A stretch of DNA of 64,000 nucleotides. Source: Mytilinidion resinicola. Lineage: Eukaryota > Ascomycota > Dothideomycetes > Mytilinidiales > Mytilinidiaceae. The notes under the pieces were generated by a model, which ran no database searches, was not told the origin of the DNA, and saw only the letters and a list, made by a program, of their open reading frames with translations. Shown here one piece after another: positions 45,813 to 57,950 of this stretch. The stretch spans positions 2,092,377 to 2,156,376 of the forward strand of contig NW_022985438.1 in NCBI RefSeq assembly GCF_010093595.1, read 5' to 3'. The position numbers and the translations under genes are program-made. The first letter of the stretch is position 1; each line of letters opens with the position of its first letter.

Positions 45813-48800
45813 GCTTCTTATCCATATTATCTCGCATTTGTGTTTTTCGCCGCTTTCAGCTCCGCGGCTGGCGTTGGCCCGTGGTTTGACGAGCTTGACG
45901 GTCTTGTTAGAGGTGTCTGGGTGCTGCTAGCATAGCATAAGCATTCTTGTCTAAGCGCGATTCAATATATAGAACCAAACCAAACCAGGATAAACCTTCC
46001 TATACCCAATCCTGTGACTTCGGCCTGGCTAGATAAGGCCTTCCATAAGACCTACCTGAAGATAAGAGAAATTCAATGAAGGTTACTGCGCCAACCTGGA
46101 AGCATATCTGGGACTATGCCCTGCGCACATAACATCATGCTTACTAATGAAAGGGATTCGACCTCACTCAACCTCGACTCCAGGTGATCTGTCCGATAAA
46201 CACAACACTCTGCGCGTTGTCCACATCTGCCCCTGCGCCGTCCGGCTTTCGTACAAAACTCCTCGAGGCTTTACGGTCTGCAGTATCGTTCTCTTGGCTG
46301 TCTGTACGACCACCGATACCCGCGAGGCCTGCTGTCACACGGATGTCTTCGCGCTCTCTGGACATGCATCACGAACCCTGCTAATCTGTATGCACTCTAG
46401 AATATCGGTGGGAGCCTGCAGTAGCCTCTCATTCGTCTGCCAAAGCGCACGCAGGCCTAGTCTCTCATACCGTTGCCTTTCTCGCCTCGTCAGTAATGCA
46501 ATTGCACACAGTCCTCGTAGCAACACCCATCTGCGCCTGAAGTTCAATTTGAGCTGACCGTCCCGGCGTCCCGGTTGCAGGTCCGGTTTAACAGCCTCGG
46601 ATGACCCGCAGGTGGTGTCGATCCATGGAGCGTCTGCTCTGAGTCTCTCCATCCAGGTTTGCACTAGCATCTGTGCGGGAGATGCACGGCGCCAACGCTC
46701 CACAACATCAAGCCGTCAACCACCGTCTGATGACCCGGTTCAGCATCTCCGTGTGATTTATTCGAAAATCCTCCGTTCAACGTGCGCGGAAGTGCGAAGC
46801 CGATCACCGCCAGCAACGCCTCGTCTCCGTCACAAACGACATGTCAGATTGAAAAAGTTTCAGCTTCTAGAAGCCCGTTTACATTACCCGTCCCTGTTTC
46901 AGCAGCGACCCATCTGCCGAGACCGCCGCCATGGTTTCGCCTCAGCACACGGATCACGGGGCATTACGCCCACGCAGCACGCCCGCGCAGTAGTAGAATC
47001 CCTATCGAGCCAAATATCGTCGCACGCTACCCTGGGCGGCGCCTGGATACGGTTCTCTGCAGTGCCGCCGACCGGAGAAGAGACAGGCGTGGTTAGCGAA
47101 CTGCCTCCAGCCTCCACCGTCACCGTGAGCTACTGTCGTTCTCGAATCGATTCGCACAGCGTGGCCGTTTCTTGCCTTTCTTGCCTTTCTTGCCTCTCTT
47201 GCCTCTCCCGCTCTTGTATATCTGTGCTGTGCTAACTGTGGTCCTACAAGTTGCTGTCTCTGATTGTCGTAACGTTTCTTGCCAATTAACAGGGCGCCCA
47301 GGGCATTAGCTGTAGGCCATCGGAATCTGCCCTTGCTTCATGCACTGTGCCGCAGCGAACGGAATGGCTCGTCGAGTCGTTCGTGGCCCCTAGCGAAGGC
47401 GAATGGATGGTGTAGCTGAGAGCCTGGTAAGTTCTTAATTCTGTCCCATCACCTGATGGAAAGCACCAGCTGTGTGGGTTCTTGTATAGTAGTGGCGAAG
47501 TGGGGAAGTGTTGGTCCAGTATACAAATAGCTGATGTAGTAGATTAACCTTCAACATGGGGCTCCGGGCACAAGCGCTGCTGCTGCACCCCACGAGGCTA
47601 TTTCAAGCTCTGCACAGACTCTGTGTCTGCGGTGACGCGCCCCCATCCCCATTGCAAGAATCGGACGTTGTAGATGTAACACTGAAGCATCCCGGCAAAC
47701 TCAATTGACGTCAAATCCAGGTCGACGCTGCCGTGATAGGACGGCTGCCACGGCAGGTCACGGCCTCGTATGTGACAGGTCGTAGACTTATAGAAGCTGC
47801 GTAGGGCTAACGTGACGCGGGACCAGATGCTCAAGAGGCAGCCCCTGAACGTCGGCCTGAAAGACCTGCCGCGGTTGGCGTAGACAATGGCAGCGCGGGC
47901 TCCCCTAGCCCTATAGCAAGGGCTGCAGCGTGTCGATCGAGACAAACTTCGAGGCAGCGCATTGCCGCTGGGCCGCTGCAGGCAAGCGGCTGCCAGACTC
48001 CAAAACGGCAGAGGCGTCTCAAACGGTAGCAGAGCGGGCGTGATCAAGAGCACAAGACGAGCTGCCCCAGCCGGTCTGTCCCTGGGCATTCACCCGCAGC
48101 GCGACCCCCTTGGCGCGACGGCCGCCCCAACGCTGCGCCGTGCATATAAGAGCAGCGTCTCACCCTTCACGGACGCCTGGGAAACGCACACATACCGCAC
48201 GCGGGCAGCGAGGACATTGCTATCGAGACAGCTTTCCGTCAGTATAATTAGGGACCCCCAGCGTCGACGGCGACGAGAACATCGAAAGGTGCGTGCATCT
48301 GGTGCGGGCCTGCCGTCCCCCGCGCGGACTGTCGCTGCTGCTTCACGGGGCGTGCTCGAGGGCGACTCTTGCAGTCATGGAGAGAGAGGGCGCTGCAGTG
48401 GGCGAGGGCGACGGTGGTTGCTGGCCCTGGTCTGTTTACTTGTGACCTGACGTCTCCGCAGCTCCTTCTACATCTTCACCCTAAGCGAGCCGGCCATATC
48501 TTCTTCTACCCGCCGAGCTGCCTCTCCTCTTCTCTCCACCTTCTTCCACCATCTGCTCAGAGACCGACATTCTTCGTAGCTTTCCAGAGGTCAGCCTGCA
48601 CCATCCCGAGCTCATCACCGCCGAGCCCGCTACTGACTTCCTCGCAGCTTGCTTCTGTCCCTCATACTTTGTCCCAGCTCTCAAAGTTGAGTCTATTGCG
48701 AAGGTCAGTTCCCGCTCCTCTCCCACCTCATCTCGTCCTGCACCGCTTCCCCGGCCTCGTCCGTCACTTCACCTGCCTCAGCCGTCCCAGCCGTCACTCC

Positions 48801-49187
48801 GGCGAGTCGAGGGACTGCCCGGCCTCTTCCCCTCCGTCACCCGCTCGTCGCTCTGACTACATTGGGCGGGACACCGCAGCTGACACTCGAAGCAGCAACA
48901 GTCTCTTCCGCCTTACAACATCACTACAGACGATCCTCAAATCTCTGTACGGTTCGTTCCCCTTCTCTTTCCCTGCTCAGCCGCTCTGGCACTCCTCCAC
49001 CAGCTTTGCCCGCTGCTGCTCCAACTCCCGCCAGCACTTCGCCCCCTCTTCCATTCCCTCCAATCCAGCTCCGCACGATCCCGAGTCTTCCTCGCGTTCT
49101 CTCCTCGCCACAGTGCTGGAGCTGCCTGCCCACGCGTGTTTTGAGCAAGAGCTGACGAGCGACGATCTCAGGTTACATTCGAGCAAG
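45813..49187. promoter_or_regulatory. 3.4-kb region: microsatellite and long leader of the RRM gene
   Basis: No gene is recognised. A 9-base microsatellite (CTTGCCTTT and CTTGCCTCT, four copies) lies at about 47171-47206. TATA-like CATATAAGAG occurs near 48141. From about 48400 the sequence is C/T-rich, and the frame of the RNA-binding protein is open from 48369 without any ATG before 49188, so the last 800 bases are probably a long 5' leader, perhaps with introns. Confidence 0.45.
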
Positions 49188-51243
49188 ATGGATTCTCAGC
49201 GACGCAACATCTACGCCAACGGCTCCGCTGCTTACAAGGGCCCGGCAATGCCGACTCACTACAGCGCCGCCAGCCAGAACCACGGTGCTGCAGGCTACCT
49301 CCCTCGCGGTGTTCAAGGCATGGCCCACCACATGGCCGACACCAACATGTCAACCTTGGCCAACGGAATGGGCGGCATGAGCCTTCACTCCAGCTTCAAC
49401 TCTTCCGCCGCTAGTAAGAACGGCTCTCAAGTCTCCGCCGCTTCTTCCGAGTATGGCGGTGTTCCCCTTGCGCATCACCAAGGTCTATGGATCCCCAATC
49501 AACATGTTCTTTCGGGCATGTACAATGTTATGCCACAGGGTGCTCAACAGCAGACAGGTTTGCCTCATTCGCCGGGACTGTACACTCCGTACATGCAGCA
49601 GGCCAGCTATCAGTATGGCCACCATGCCATGGCTGAGAACAGCCCCATGGGACCGACCTGGGCCAGCCGAGTCTCCTCTGGCGAGATGCCAGCCTTGATG
49701 ACCCCCCGTCGTGACTCGATCTCCTCAAACGAAAACGACCTCCCAGGAACACCCTATACTGGCTACGGCGTCTATCGCAATGGCGCGACTGTCATGGACC
49801 GTTCTCCGAGTGGCGTCTTCACCCACAGTGCGACTCCTTCGCCTTCCCAGATGTCGCACTCATATGCTCTGGCTCAGATGGGCAAGGCTCAGCCCTTGAC
49901 GACTCTGCCGCCCCACCTGATGATCCTCCTTCAACAGGAGCCGGCAATTCCGCGAGCCATCCCAGCTCCGCAGTCTCCCTTGAAGCCTCTGGACCGTAGC
50001 TTGGAGAACAAGAACGGCGAGACCAACGTCTACATTCGAGGCCTTCTGCCAGAGACCACCGACGAGATGCTTCATGCTTGGGGCTCCCGTTTTGGCGATA
50101 TTCAGAGCTCCAAGTCTATCATCGACCTGAAGACCAATCTTTGCAAAGGGTGAGTCACCCTCTTCCTCTTTGCCTGACCACCGCTAACTCGCTTTCTCAG
50201 ATTCGGCTTCATCAAGTACCACAACTTCGCCGACGCCGAGGACTGCATCCGCGGCTTCCACTACCTGGGCTACGAAGTCAGCTTCGCTAGGGTACGCCTC
50301 CTCTCTTCTCTATCAACCATGCATTCATGCTGACCAGCGCCTTCAGGAGTCTTTCTATGCTAAGCTCAAGAAGTTCGCTGATGAGAACAACACGAACCTC
50401 TATGTTTCCAACATCCCACGCAACATGAACGAACATGTATGTGCCCTCATCATTCCGACTTGGACGACTGCTTGCTGACATCTCCGTAGGAGCTCGGTTC
50501 GATCTTTGCTCCCCACAAGGTCTGCTCGAGCAGGATCCTCCGTGACAGCAGCGGCAATGGCCGCGGTGTTGGCTTCGCTCGGTATGCCTCTCCATCATCT
50601 GGATTCGATCGAGTCGTTCCGTCACTGACAAGCTTCCAATAGTTTCGAAACCCGCGAGATTTGTGAGGAGATCATCCGCAACTTCAACAACACCCCGGTG
50701 TCGAAGCCCGGAGGCGAAGAACACCTCATCCAGATCCGCTATTCGGACACCCACGAGCAGAAGTTGCTCAAGCAGCAGACCGCAGCAGGCCGCCAGTTCA
50801 GGGCCGCCGAATATGATATGGGCGTTGCTGTCGCTCGTCAGACCATGTTCCCGACTGAGCAGCGATTCTCCCACCTCTCCGCGACCGAACAAGACGCTGC
50901 CAACGAGTTCGAGGTCTTCCTTCAAGCTCAGCAGAAGTGAGTTAGACTGCGCTGCTTTCGCAATGTCACAGCTAACAAGTTCTCCAGTCAACACCCACAA
51001 TCCTACGCTCCGCAGCCGCCTCGCGTCCGCGCCTGGGTGCCTCCCGTCACCTCCAATCTGGGCATGCAGCGCTCCACGATGCATCCGATGTCGCAGTCCA
51101 GCGTTCCGTCGATTGTCAAGGTCGAGGGCGATGGATCCAGCTCGGATCACGACGGCGACGCGAAGACCACTCCGGCTACACCGGTCAAGGCGTCCGCCGA
51201 AGATGCCTCCAGCTCTAGCCATGGATCTACCCGCCACGACTAG
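49188..51243 (+). CDS. Two-RRM RNA-binding protein (RBMS/MSSP-like)
   Basis: Six exons, 49188-50149, 50201-50291, 50347-50436, 50490-50581, 50643-50936 and 50988-51243, join in phase and give 594 residues. ATG 49188 (MDSQRRNIYANG) is the first in a longer open frame. A 270-residue Gly/Ser/Gln/Met-rich N-terminus is followed by RRM1 (TNVYIRGLLPETTDEMLHAW; RNP1 KGFGFIKYHNF) and RRM2 (TNLYVSNIPRNMNEHELGSIF; RNP1 GRGVGFARFE). The C-terminus is Ser/Thr-rich and disordered. The tandem RRMs with short linker resemble human RBMS/MSSP and their fungal homologues, which bind AU-rich RNA. Four short introns fall inside the RRMs, and splicing restores each RNP motif, which supports the model. A cytoplasmic role in mRNA fate is inferred. 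Confidence 0.92.
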
Positions 51244-52405
51244 ATTCACCGACGTCATCCGCCGCTTACATTTGCTACGTTTGTCCTGACGCTCAGCATT
51301 ACTTGCCGGCATCCATCCTCCTCATCCTTTCAGCTTTGGTTTGGCACTACGGACGTCCACGGGTCCTCATAACCAAAAGTATCGCCCTTACCGTCAACAT
51401 GGATACACCGAAGCGATATCCTTTGCGAACCTCATTTCATCTCAGTATGATCAACCGCCCGGCTCAGGAGCAGCATCATTTTGGGAGCCTTTCCAGCATA
51501 CAACTTCAACTCAAACATCTGGCTTTGAGGATCCACTCCATCCACTGTGCATTTAATTTCCTTGCATCATCACAGCTCTTTTCACAACTTGCACTAATTC
51601 CTTTCCCTTCTTCAATCACCCATCAAAGTTTTCATTCTACCCAACACTTCCCCCTTGAGTTTATGTTTTGTTTTCGTTGCGATGGATGGAAGAAGTGGCA
51701 ATCATTGATGGTCTTCTTCTTTTCATTCATTCGACACTTTGGGATCGTCTCCTTCTGAGAGATGGATGGATTACAGACTATTGCAGCAATGCGTCATGTG
51801 AAAAGCGACAGCTCACGAATGTGGGATAGGGTCGGAGGGCATTTGCGGAAAGGTCATTAAGCGGCAAAAATGGTTCTAGGTCTAGGGTCAAGTATCAGCG
51901 GGATAGCTAGTTTCGATACACGTCGTGAATGATATGGTCCGCACCTCTACACAGGTTCTACTGCGTTGGTGATGTTGTTCATGACGAAGTATTCATTTTG
52001 CAAGCATCCAAATCCACTTAAGCTTGTCATCAAGCTTGAACTCGTGCTGTATGAGAGGCCGTTGCAGCATGCCTGCTGTTGAGTCTCCACACTCAAAATC
52101 TGTGTCGCAGTGCAGTTTAGACGGTCATAGATGCCCGTGGACTCGCGGAAATTCACAGCTCGGAGCTTAGCGGCTTGGCGCGGCGATGGATTACCAGAGC
52201 CCTAGCTCCAACTACGCGCATCAACAGCACCCATTAACCTCACTTACGACGCTCATACCTCAGCTAACTCGCCCTTCTCCTCCCTCCGCCGTCCGCTATT
52301 TGTTTCCGAAACGTCCTAGAGCTACGACTTTGGGGACAGATCTCCGTGCGTTACACGCAGTTCACGAGCTCGCCGCCTCCGACCTAGCCATCCTCCACGT
52401 ACGCC
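51244..52405. other. Intergenic; RRM gene 3' UTR and RPN1 promoter
   Basis: The first part is T-rich and probably 3' UTR. No gene is recognised. No proteasome-associated control element of the yeast Rpn4 type (GGTGGCAAA) is evident near the RPN1 start. Confidence 0.45.
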
Positions 52406-55401
52406 ATGGCGAAGGAAGACGAGAAGCCCACTCCTGTGGACAAGGGCAAGGGGAAAGCCTCAGATACAGTTGATGGAGCGAGCGCCCCAGAAAAGGACAA
52501 AGACGGCAAGATCATAAAGGATGGACAGAAAGGCGGTCTCCCTGCTGGTATGTTCGCTCCCAGAGCTGGCCTTTCGGGCTTGTCTCCAGCTCGAGCTGAC
52601 CGAGTATTTGTTTCATAGAAGAGCTCAGCGAGGAGGACCAACAGCTCAAGAGCGAGCTTGACATGCTAGTCGAGCGAATACTGGTACGTTTCTCGAGCAT
52701 ATATGTCTCGCAAGGTCACAGAAACTTACTCGACTTTGATGCAGGAATCGGATACGAGCCTGTACAAGCCCGCGCTGGAAGCTATCAAGAGCTTCATCAA
52801 GACGTCGACTTCATCGATGACCGCAGTACCGAAACCGCTCAAATTTCTACGGCCGCACTACGAGAAGTTGGAGAAGGCATACGAATCATGGCCGGCTGGG
52901 GACAACAAGGTATGGAACATCACGGCAAGTATCAAGTCTACATACTGACGGGACACAAGACTTCATTTGCGGACATGCTGTCTGTCCTCGGAATGACCTA
53001 CTCGGACGAAGACCGGCTGGACTGCTTGAAGTATAGGCTTCAGGCACCCTCGACAGATCTGGACTCCTGGGGACACGAATACATGCGGCATCTGGCCCTG
53101 GAGATTGGCCGGGAATTCCAGAGCCGCTTGAATGATGACAAGGCCACAGACGATGTTACAGATCTTGCTCTAACTCTGGTGCCCTTCTTCCTTAAGCATA
53201 ACGCCGAGGCAGATGCGGTCGATATCCTCAGCGAGTTGGAGATGATTGAGCAAATAGAGCAGCATTTGGACGAGAACATCTACTCCAGGGTGTGTTTATA
53301 CATGATCAGGTACGCGCCCTCCTTCCAGCTCGGTCTAAGATAATTACTGATGGCACCAGCACGGTGTCCCTCCTCACCTATCCTGACAACGACCGATTCC
53401 TCCGCACCGCATACAAGATATACCGAAGGTATAAGCAGTATACGCAGGCGATAGTGCTAGCTATTCGTCTCAACGACCAAGAGCTAATAGAGGAGGCCTT
53501 CAACTCGACAGATGACAAGTCCATCCGGCGACAAATGGCCTTCCTTATTGCACGCCAACGGATAGGTCTGGATGTCTCGGAGGACGAAGACCCCGAGTTG
53601 CAAGAGTGCCTAAACAACACGAGGCTGCCGGATCACTTCAAGGCTCTTGCAAAAGAGCTCAACATACTGGACCCGAAAACACCAGATGACATCTACAAGA
53701 CACATCTTGAGAGCAGTCGGACTGCAGGTCTGACCAACACCGACTCCGCTAGGCACAATCTTGCCAGCGCTTTTGTTAACGCCTTCGTCAACGCTGGGTT
53801 TGGTAACGACAAATTAATGCTGACGGAAGACAACAAGCACAGCTGGGTGTGGAAGACCAAGGACGAGGGAATGATGTCGACAGCCGCCTCTTTGGGTATG
53901 CTCATGCAATGGGACGTTGAGATGGGTCTTGATAAGATCGATCCTTACACCGACCACAATGATGATTATATCAAGGCGGGTGCTTTCCTTGCGACAGGAA
54001 TAATCAACTCTGGAGTGCGGATGGACGCAGATCCTGCTCTGGCTCTACTTGGCGAGGATACCAACTTGGCCAACAAGAACATCAACGTCCGAGTAGCATC
54101 GATCATGGGTCTGGGTCTTGCCTACGCAGGGTCGAACAAGGAAGAACTTCTGGAGCGACTTCTTCCTATTGTCACTGACACCAACCTCGATATGCAGCTC
54201 TCTGCCATGGCCGCACTATCTCTGGGTCTGATCTTCGTTGGCTCTGCGCAAAGCGATGTGTCCGAGGCTATCATCCAGACATTCTTGGACGAGGACCGGA
54301 CAAAGCAGCTCAAAGACAAGTGGACTAGGTTCATGGCGCTCGGGCTGGCCCTTCTATACTTCGGACAGCAAGAGGAAGTGGATGTCATTTTGGAAACCCT
54401 GAAGGCCATCGATCATCCCATGTCCAAGCCAACATCTGTGTTGGCCGAAGTTTGCGCCTGGGCCGGTACTGGAGCTGTGTTGAAGCTACAGCAACTCCTC
54501 CACATCTGCAATGACCACATTGAAGAGGATAGCGACGAGAAGAAGGGAGATGAACTGCTACAGTCCTATGCAGTCATCGGATTGTCTTTGGTTGCCATGG
54601 GAGAAGACGTTGGCCAGGAAATGGTTCTTCGGACGTTTGGACATCTTATGCACTACGGAGAGGCCAACATCCGGAAAGCGGTTCCCCTTGCAATGGGCCT
54701 CATTAGCCCTAGCAATCCACAGATGAAGGTTTATGACACGCTGTCAAGATACAGTCACGACAACGACAACGATGTTGCCATCAATGCCATCTTCGCCATG
54801 GGTCTTGTCGGTGCTGGTACCAACAACGCTCGTCTAGCACAACTCCTCCGACAGCTAGCCAGCTACTATCATCGGGATCCCAATGCGCTGTTCATGGTGC
54901 GCATCGCCCAAGGTCTGTTGCATATGGGCAAAGGTACCCTATCTGTAAATCCCTTCCACACAGATCGGCAGGTGCTGTCCAGAGTTGCTGCCGCCGGGCT
55001 GTTGACCGTACTTGTGTCCTTGATTGACGCAAAGTCTTTCATTCTCGGCGACTCGCACTACCTCCTCTACTTTGTGGTCACTGCCATGGCCCCAAGATTC
55101 CTCATCACCTTAGACGAAGACCTGAAGCCGCTGACGGTCAACGTGCGTGTTGGTCAGGCGGTGGACATTGTCGGGCAAGCAGGCCGCCCGAAGACGATCA
55201 CGGGCTGGCAGACGCAGAGCACGCCTGTGCTCTTGGCTTACGGGGAGCGGGCGGAGCTGGAGGACGAGCAGTACCTCAGCTTGAGCAGCAACTTGGAGGG
55301 CGTGGTAATCCTACGGAAGGTGAGTGACTTCATACATCTCGCACCATGTTTGAGAGACTTCTTGCTAACGATGCGACTAGAATCCGGAATGGGAAACATG
55401 A
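52406..55401 (+). CDS. RPN1: 26S proteasome regulatory subunit Rpn1
   Basis: Six exons, 52406-52547, 52619-52683, 52745-52909, 52960-53309, 53360-55319 and 55381-55401, join in phase and encode 900 residues. The N-terminus is charged ([17 protein letters not shown]) and followed by [20 protein letters not shown] and the Rpn1 helical region ([28 protein letters not shown]). The proteasome/cyclosome repeats form the central toroid: [51 protein letters not shown] and [24 protein letters not shown]-terminal beta domain ends VVILRKNPEWET. The final exon codes for only six residues, but NPEWE is the usual Rpn1 end and confirms it. Rpn1 is the base scaffold that docks ubiquitin receptors and Ubp6. 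Confidence 0.97.
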
Positions 55402-56256
55402 GGCATAGCGAGTTGATGGTTCATGACCTTTTCGTGCAACTTCCAGCATTCTAATAGATCCACGACCCGTGCGGACGAAAGCACCGGCGCGTTGTATATA
55501 TAGAAAGCATTGCAAATTCCATACATTTGGTACGGAATCCCTCCAGCGCTCCCTCACAGTGGAGGATCATCGTGACTGCATGTTGTTCTACTGCTTGATG
55601 AATGTTATTGCCGGACTGGTCGTTTTGGGGTCTTGCTTCCACCGCTCTCATCCCACAAGCGTTGTTTTTGGCAGGCGAGCTTGGTCCTTCGAGACTTTGA
55701 ATTGCAAAGCATCCGTGAAGCTCTCTCGTATTAATCATCTCTGTACTTTCTCCTTGACATGAAAATTGCATTTGTCAGAAATGATATACGAAGTAGCTGC
55801 TGCTGCCGCCAAGCCAGTCGGTGAGACCCGATGACGCCCGAGCCAAATCCGAAGAACTCGATATTGGAAAACGTCAGGATCAGCGAGGGTTTGCTGCAGG
55901 GTTAGTAAGGCCGAAATCTCGAATCTTTCAAGAATTGTTCAGTACGCGTGCGCTGGGTTCATAGTGGTGATGGGGAGATCATTGGGTGTCGTGTCAGTCA
56001 TGAACGAATCAAGCGCCGCGGAAGGTCTTAAATGCTCGTTCGGCACAATTTTTTTTCTTTTATACACGAATTCTACCGCGGTCAGCAGCAGTTATCTACG
56101 GACCGTTATTAGCATCCCAAGATCCTAGCTGCTCTTCTAAGATCCTAGCTGCCTAGGTATATGCCCCCGCTCTAATGTGGTGTGTGGGTGGGCTAGCCCG
56201 GGTTATCTGCCCGTTCCATCGCACGAGTGGTAGGTTGGGGGGTTCTTGCTCCACCT
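55402..56256. other. Intergenic, RPN1 3' flank
   Basis: No gene is recognised. A short direct repeat (AAGATCCTAGCTGC) occurs twice near 56118-56152. Confidence 0.4.
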
Positions 56257-56634
56257 TAGACAACATGTGAAGGGAAACAGCGTTGGCGGTTGCGTACCCC
56301 GCTACTTAGCTTGCGAGTATTGGGCTTAGAAATATAGGGGAGGTTTACAAATGGACAAGGGGCATTAGGGGTGGAAAGATGGTAACGCGTCATGGATACA
56401 TAAAAGATCCGGGTTTGCCGGCTTTCTTCAACCTCGCCACGACTTTAGACAAGATGTGAAGGGAAACAGCGTTGGCGTTTGCGTACCCCGCTACTTAGCT
56501 TGCGAGTATAGGGCTTATAAATGTAGGGGAGGTTTACAAATGGACAGGGGGCATTGGGGGTGGAAAGATGGAACGTCATGGATACATAAGAGATCCGGGT
56601 TTGCCGCTTTCTTAACCTCGCCACGACTTTGATA
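56257..56634. repeat. 189-bp tandem duplication in a promoter
   Basis: The sequence from TAGACAACATGTGAAGGG at 56257 recurs as TAGACAAGATGTGAAGGG at 56446. The two units match closely over their whole length, with a few substitutions and small deletions, each holding GGAAACAGCGTTGGCG, CGTACCCCGCTACTTAGC, GGGGAGGTTTACAAATGGACA and GATCCGGGTTTGCCG. The second unit ends about 100 bases before the start codon of the oxidoreductase gene and carries a TTATAAATG word near 56515 where the first has TTAGAAATA. Confidence 0.85.
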
Positions 56635-56640
56635 CAAGAA

Positions 56641-56684
56641 CCTCACCTCGCCTCACCTCACCTCACCTTTCCTCACCTCACCTT
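56641..56684. repeat. CCTCA-type short tandem repeat
   Basis: About eight CCTCAC or CCTCGC units lie directly before the start of the oxidoreductase gene, probably in its 5' leader. Confidence 0.75.
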
Positions 56685-56734
56685 TATACACGCATTCTCC
56701 TATTTGAACTGTACAGATCCTTTCTTCGAACATA

Positions 56735-57950
56735 ATGGCGCCCCAGACGATGCAGCAATGGACGGTCGAAGGGAAGGACGGCTTCGACTCGCTTAAGCTC
56801 AACGAGAGTGCTCCCGTGCCGAAAATTGGAGATAGAGATGTCCTAGTCAAGAGTAAGTATCCGGAATATCGGCAACCTCAACAGAGATGCTAATAATCAT
56901 CAGTTCACGCGGCTTCTTTGAACTACCGAGATCTCATCATCCCGAAGGTAAGAAGGAGAAATCTCTGAGAGGCCCCGCACGCCCACAAGGAAAGTGGTTG
57001 ACGATAGCCAGGGCCAATACCCGTTCCCGCTGGACTTCGGCGTCGTGCCGGGTTCCGATGGCGCAGGCACGGTCGAAGCGGTCGGTGCTCACGTGACCCG
57101 CTTCAAGGTTGGCGATAAGGTTGCGACGCTCTTCAATCAAGGCCATATTGCTGGTTCTCTGGATCAAGTATCCGTGGCTACGGGACTTGGAGGTGTGATT
57201 GATGGCACGCTTCGCCAGTATGGCGCGTTCGATGAGCAGGGACTGGTGCATATTCCTTCGAATCTGAATTGGCAAGAGGCGAGCACGCTCAGCTGTGCGG
57301 CGTTGACTGCGTGGAATGGGCTGTATGGGCTCGAAAGCAGGGCGCTAAAACCGGGAGATATTGTCTTGACTCAAGGTACTGGAGGCGTCAGCATCTTTGC
57401 AGTGCAGGTAGGTCATGCTTAGCTCCCTTTCTGTATCAGTCTATTGACAGGATCTATCCAGTTCGCGAAGGCAGCCGGCGCAACGGTCATTGCCACGACA
57501 TCTTCAAGCGCCAAAGCAGACACCCTGAAGAAGCTCGGCGCGGACCACGTCATTAACTACAAAGACGAGCCGAACTGGGGCGAGAAAGCCAAGACCCTGA
57601 CGCCTGGCGGAGCGGGCGTGACGCATATCATCGAAGTCGGCGGACCGGCAACGATGGCACAGTCGCTCAATGCCATCAAGATCGATGGAGTCATCTCCAT
57701 CATTGGGTTCCTCGGCGGAATGTCGAAGGACCAGCCGACGTTCTTGGACTGCTTGACGAACATCTGCACCGTCCGCGGCGTGCTCGTAGGATCCCGGCTG
57801 CAGTTTGAGGATATGAACAGGGCGATTGAGGCGAATGATATCAAGCCCGTGGTGGACGAAAAGGTGTTTAAGCTCAAGGAGGCGAAGGAGGCGTACCAGC
57901 ACATGTGGGATCAGAAGCACTTCGGCAAGCTCACCATCAAGATTGCGTAA
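56735..57950 (+). CDS. Zinc-type alcohol dehydrogenase/quinone oxidoreductase family protein
   Basis: Four exons, 56735-56852, 56904-56947, 57012-57407 and 57462-57950, join in phases 1, 0 and 0 and encode 348 residues. The GroES-like N-terminal domain has HAASLNYRDLIIPKGQYPFPLDFGVVPGSDGAGTVEAVG and VGDKVATLF. The Rossmann domain has [36 protein letters not shown], then LGADHVINYKDEPNWG, GGPATMAQSLNAIKIDGVISIIGFLGG, and a C-terminal KEAYQHMWDQKHFGKLTIKI. The zinc-binding cysteines of classical alcohol dehydrogenases are absent, so it belongs to the zinc-independent MDR branch. It should be an NADPH-dependent reductase of unknown substrate. A 189-bp tandem duplication lies directly upstream. 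Confidence 0.92.

Noticed and set aside
46612..47235. 207-codon open frame on the + strand
   Set aside because: It ends in a Cys/Leu/Ser repeat made by the 9-base microsatellite and has no motif.
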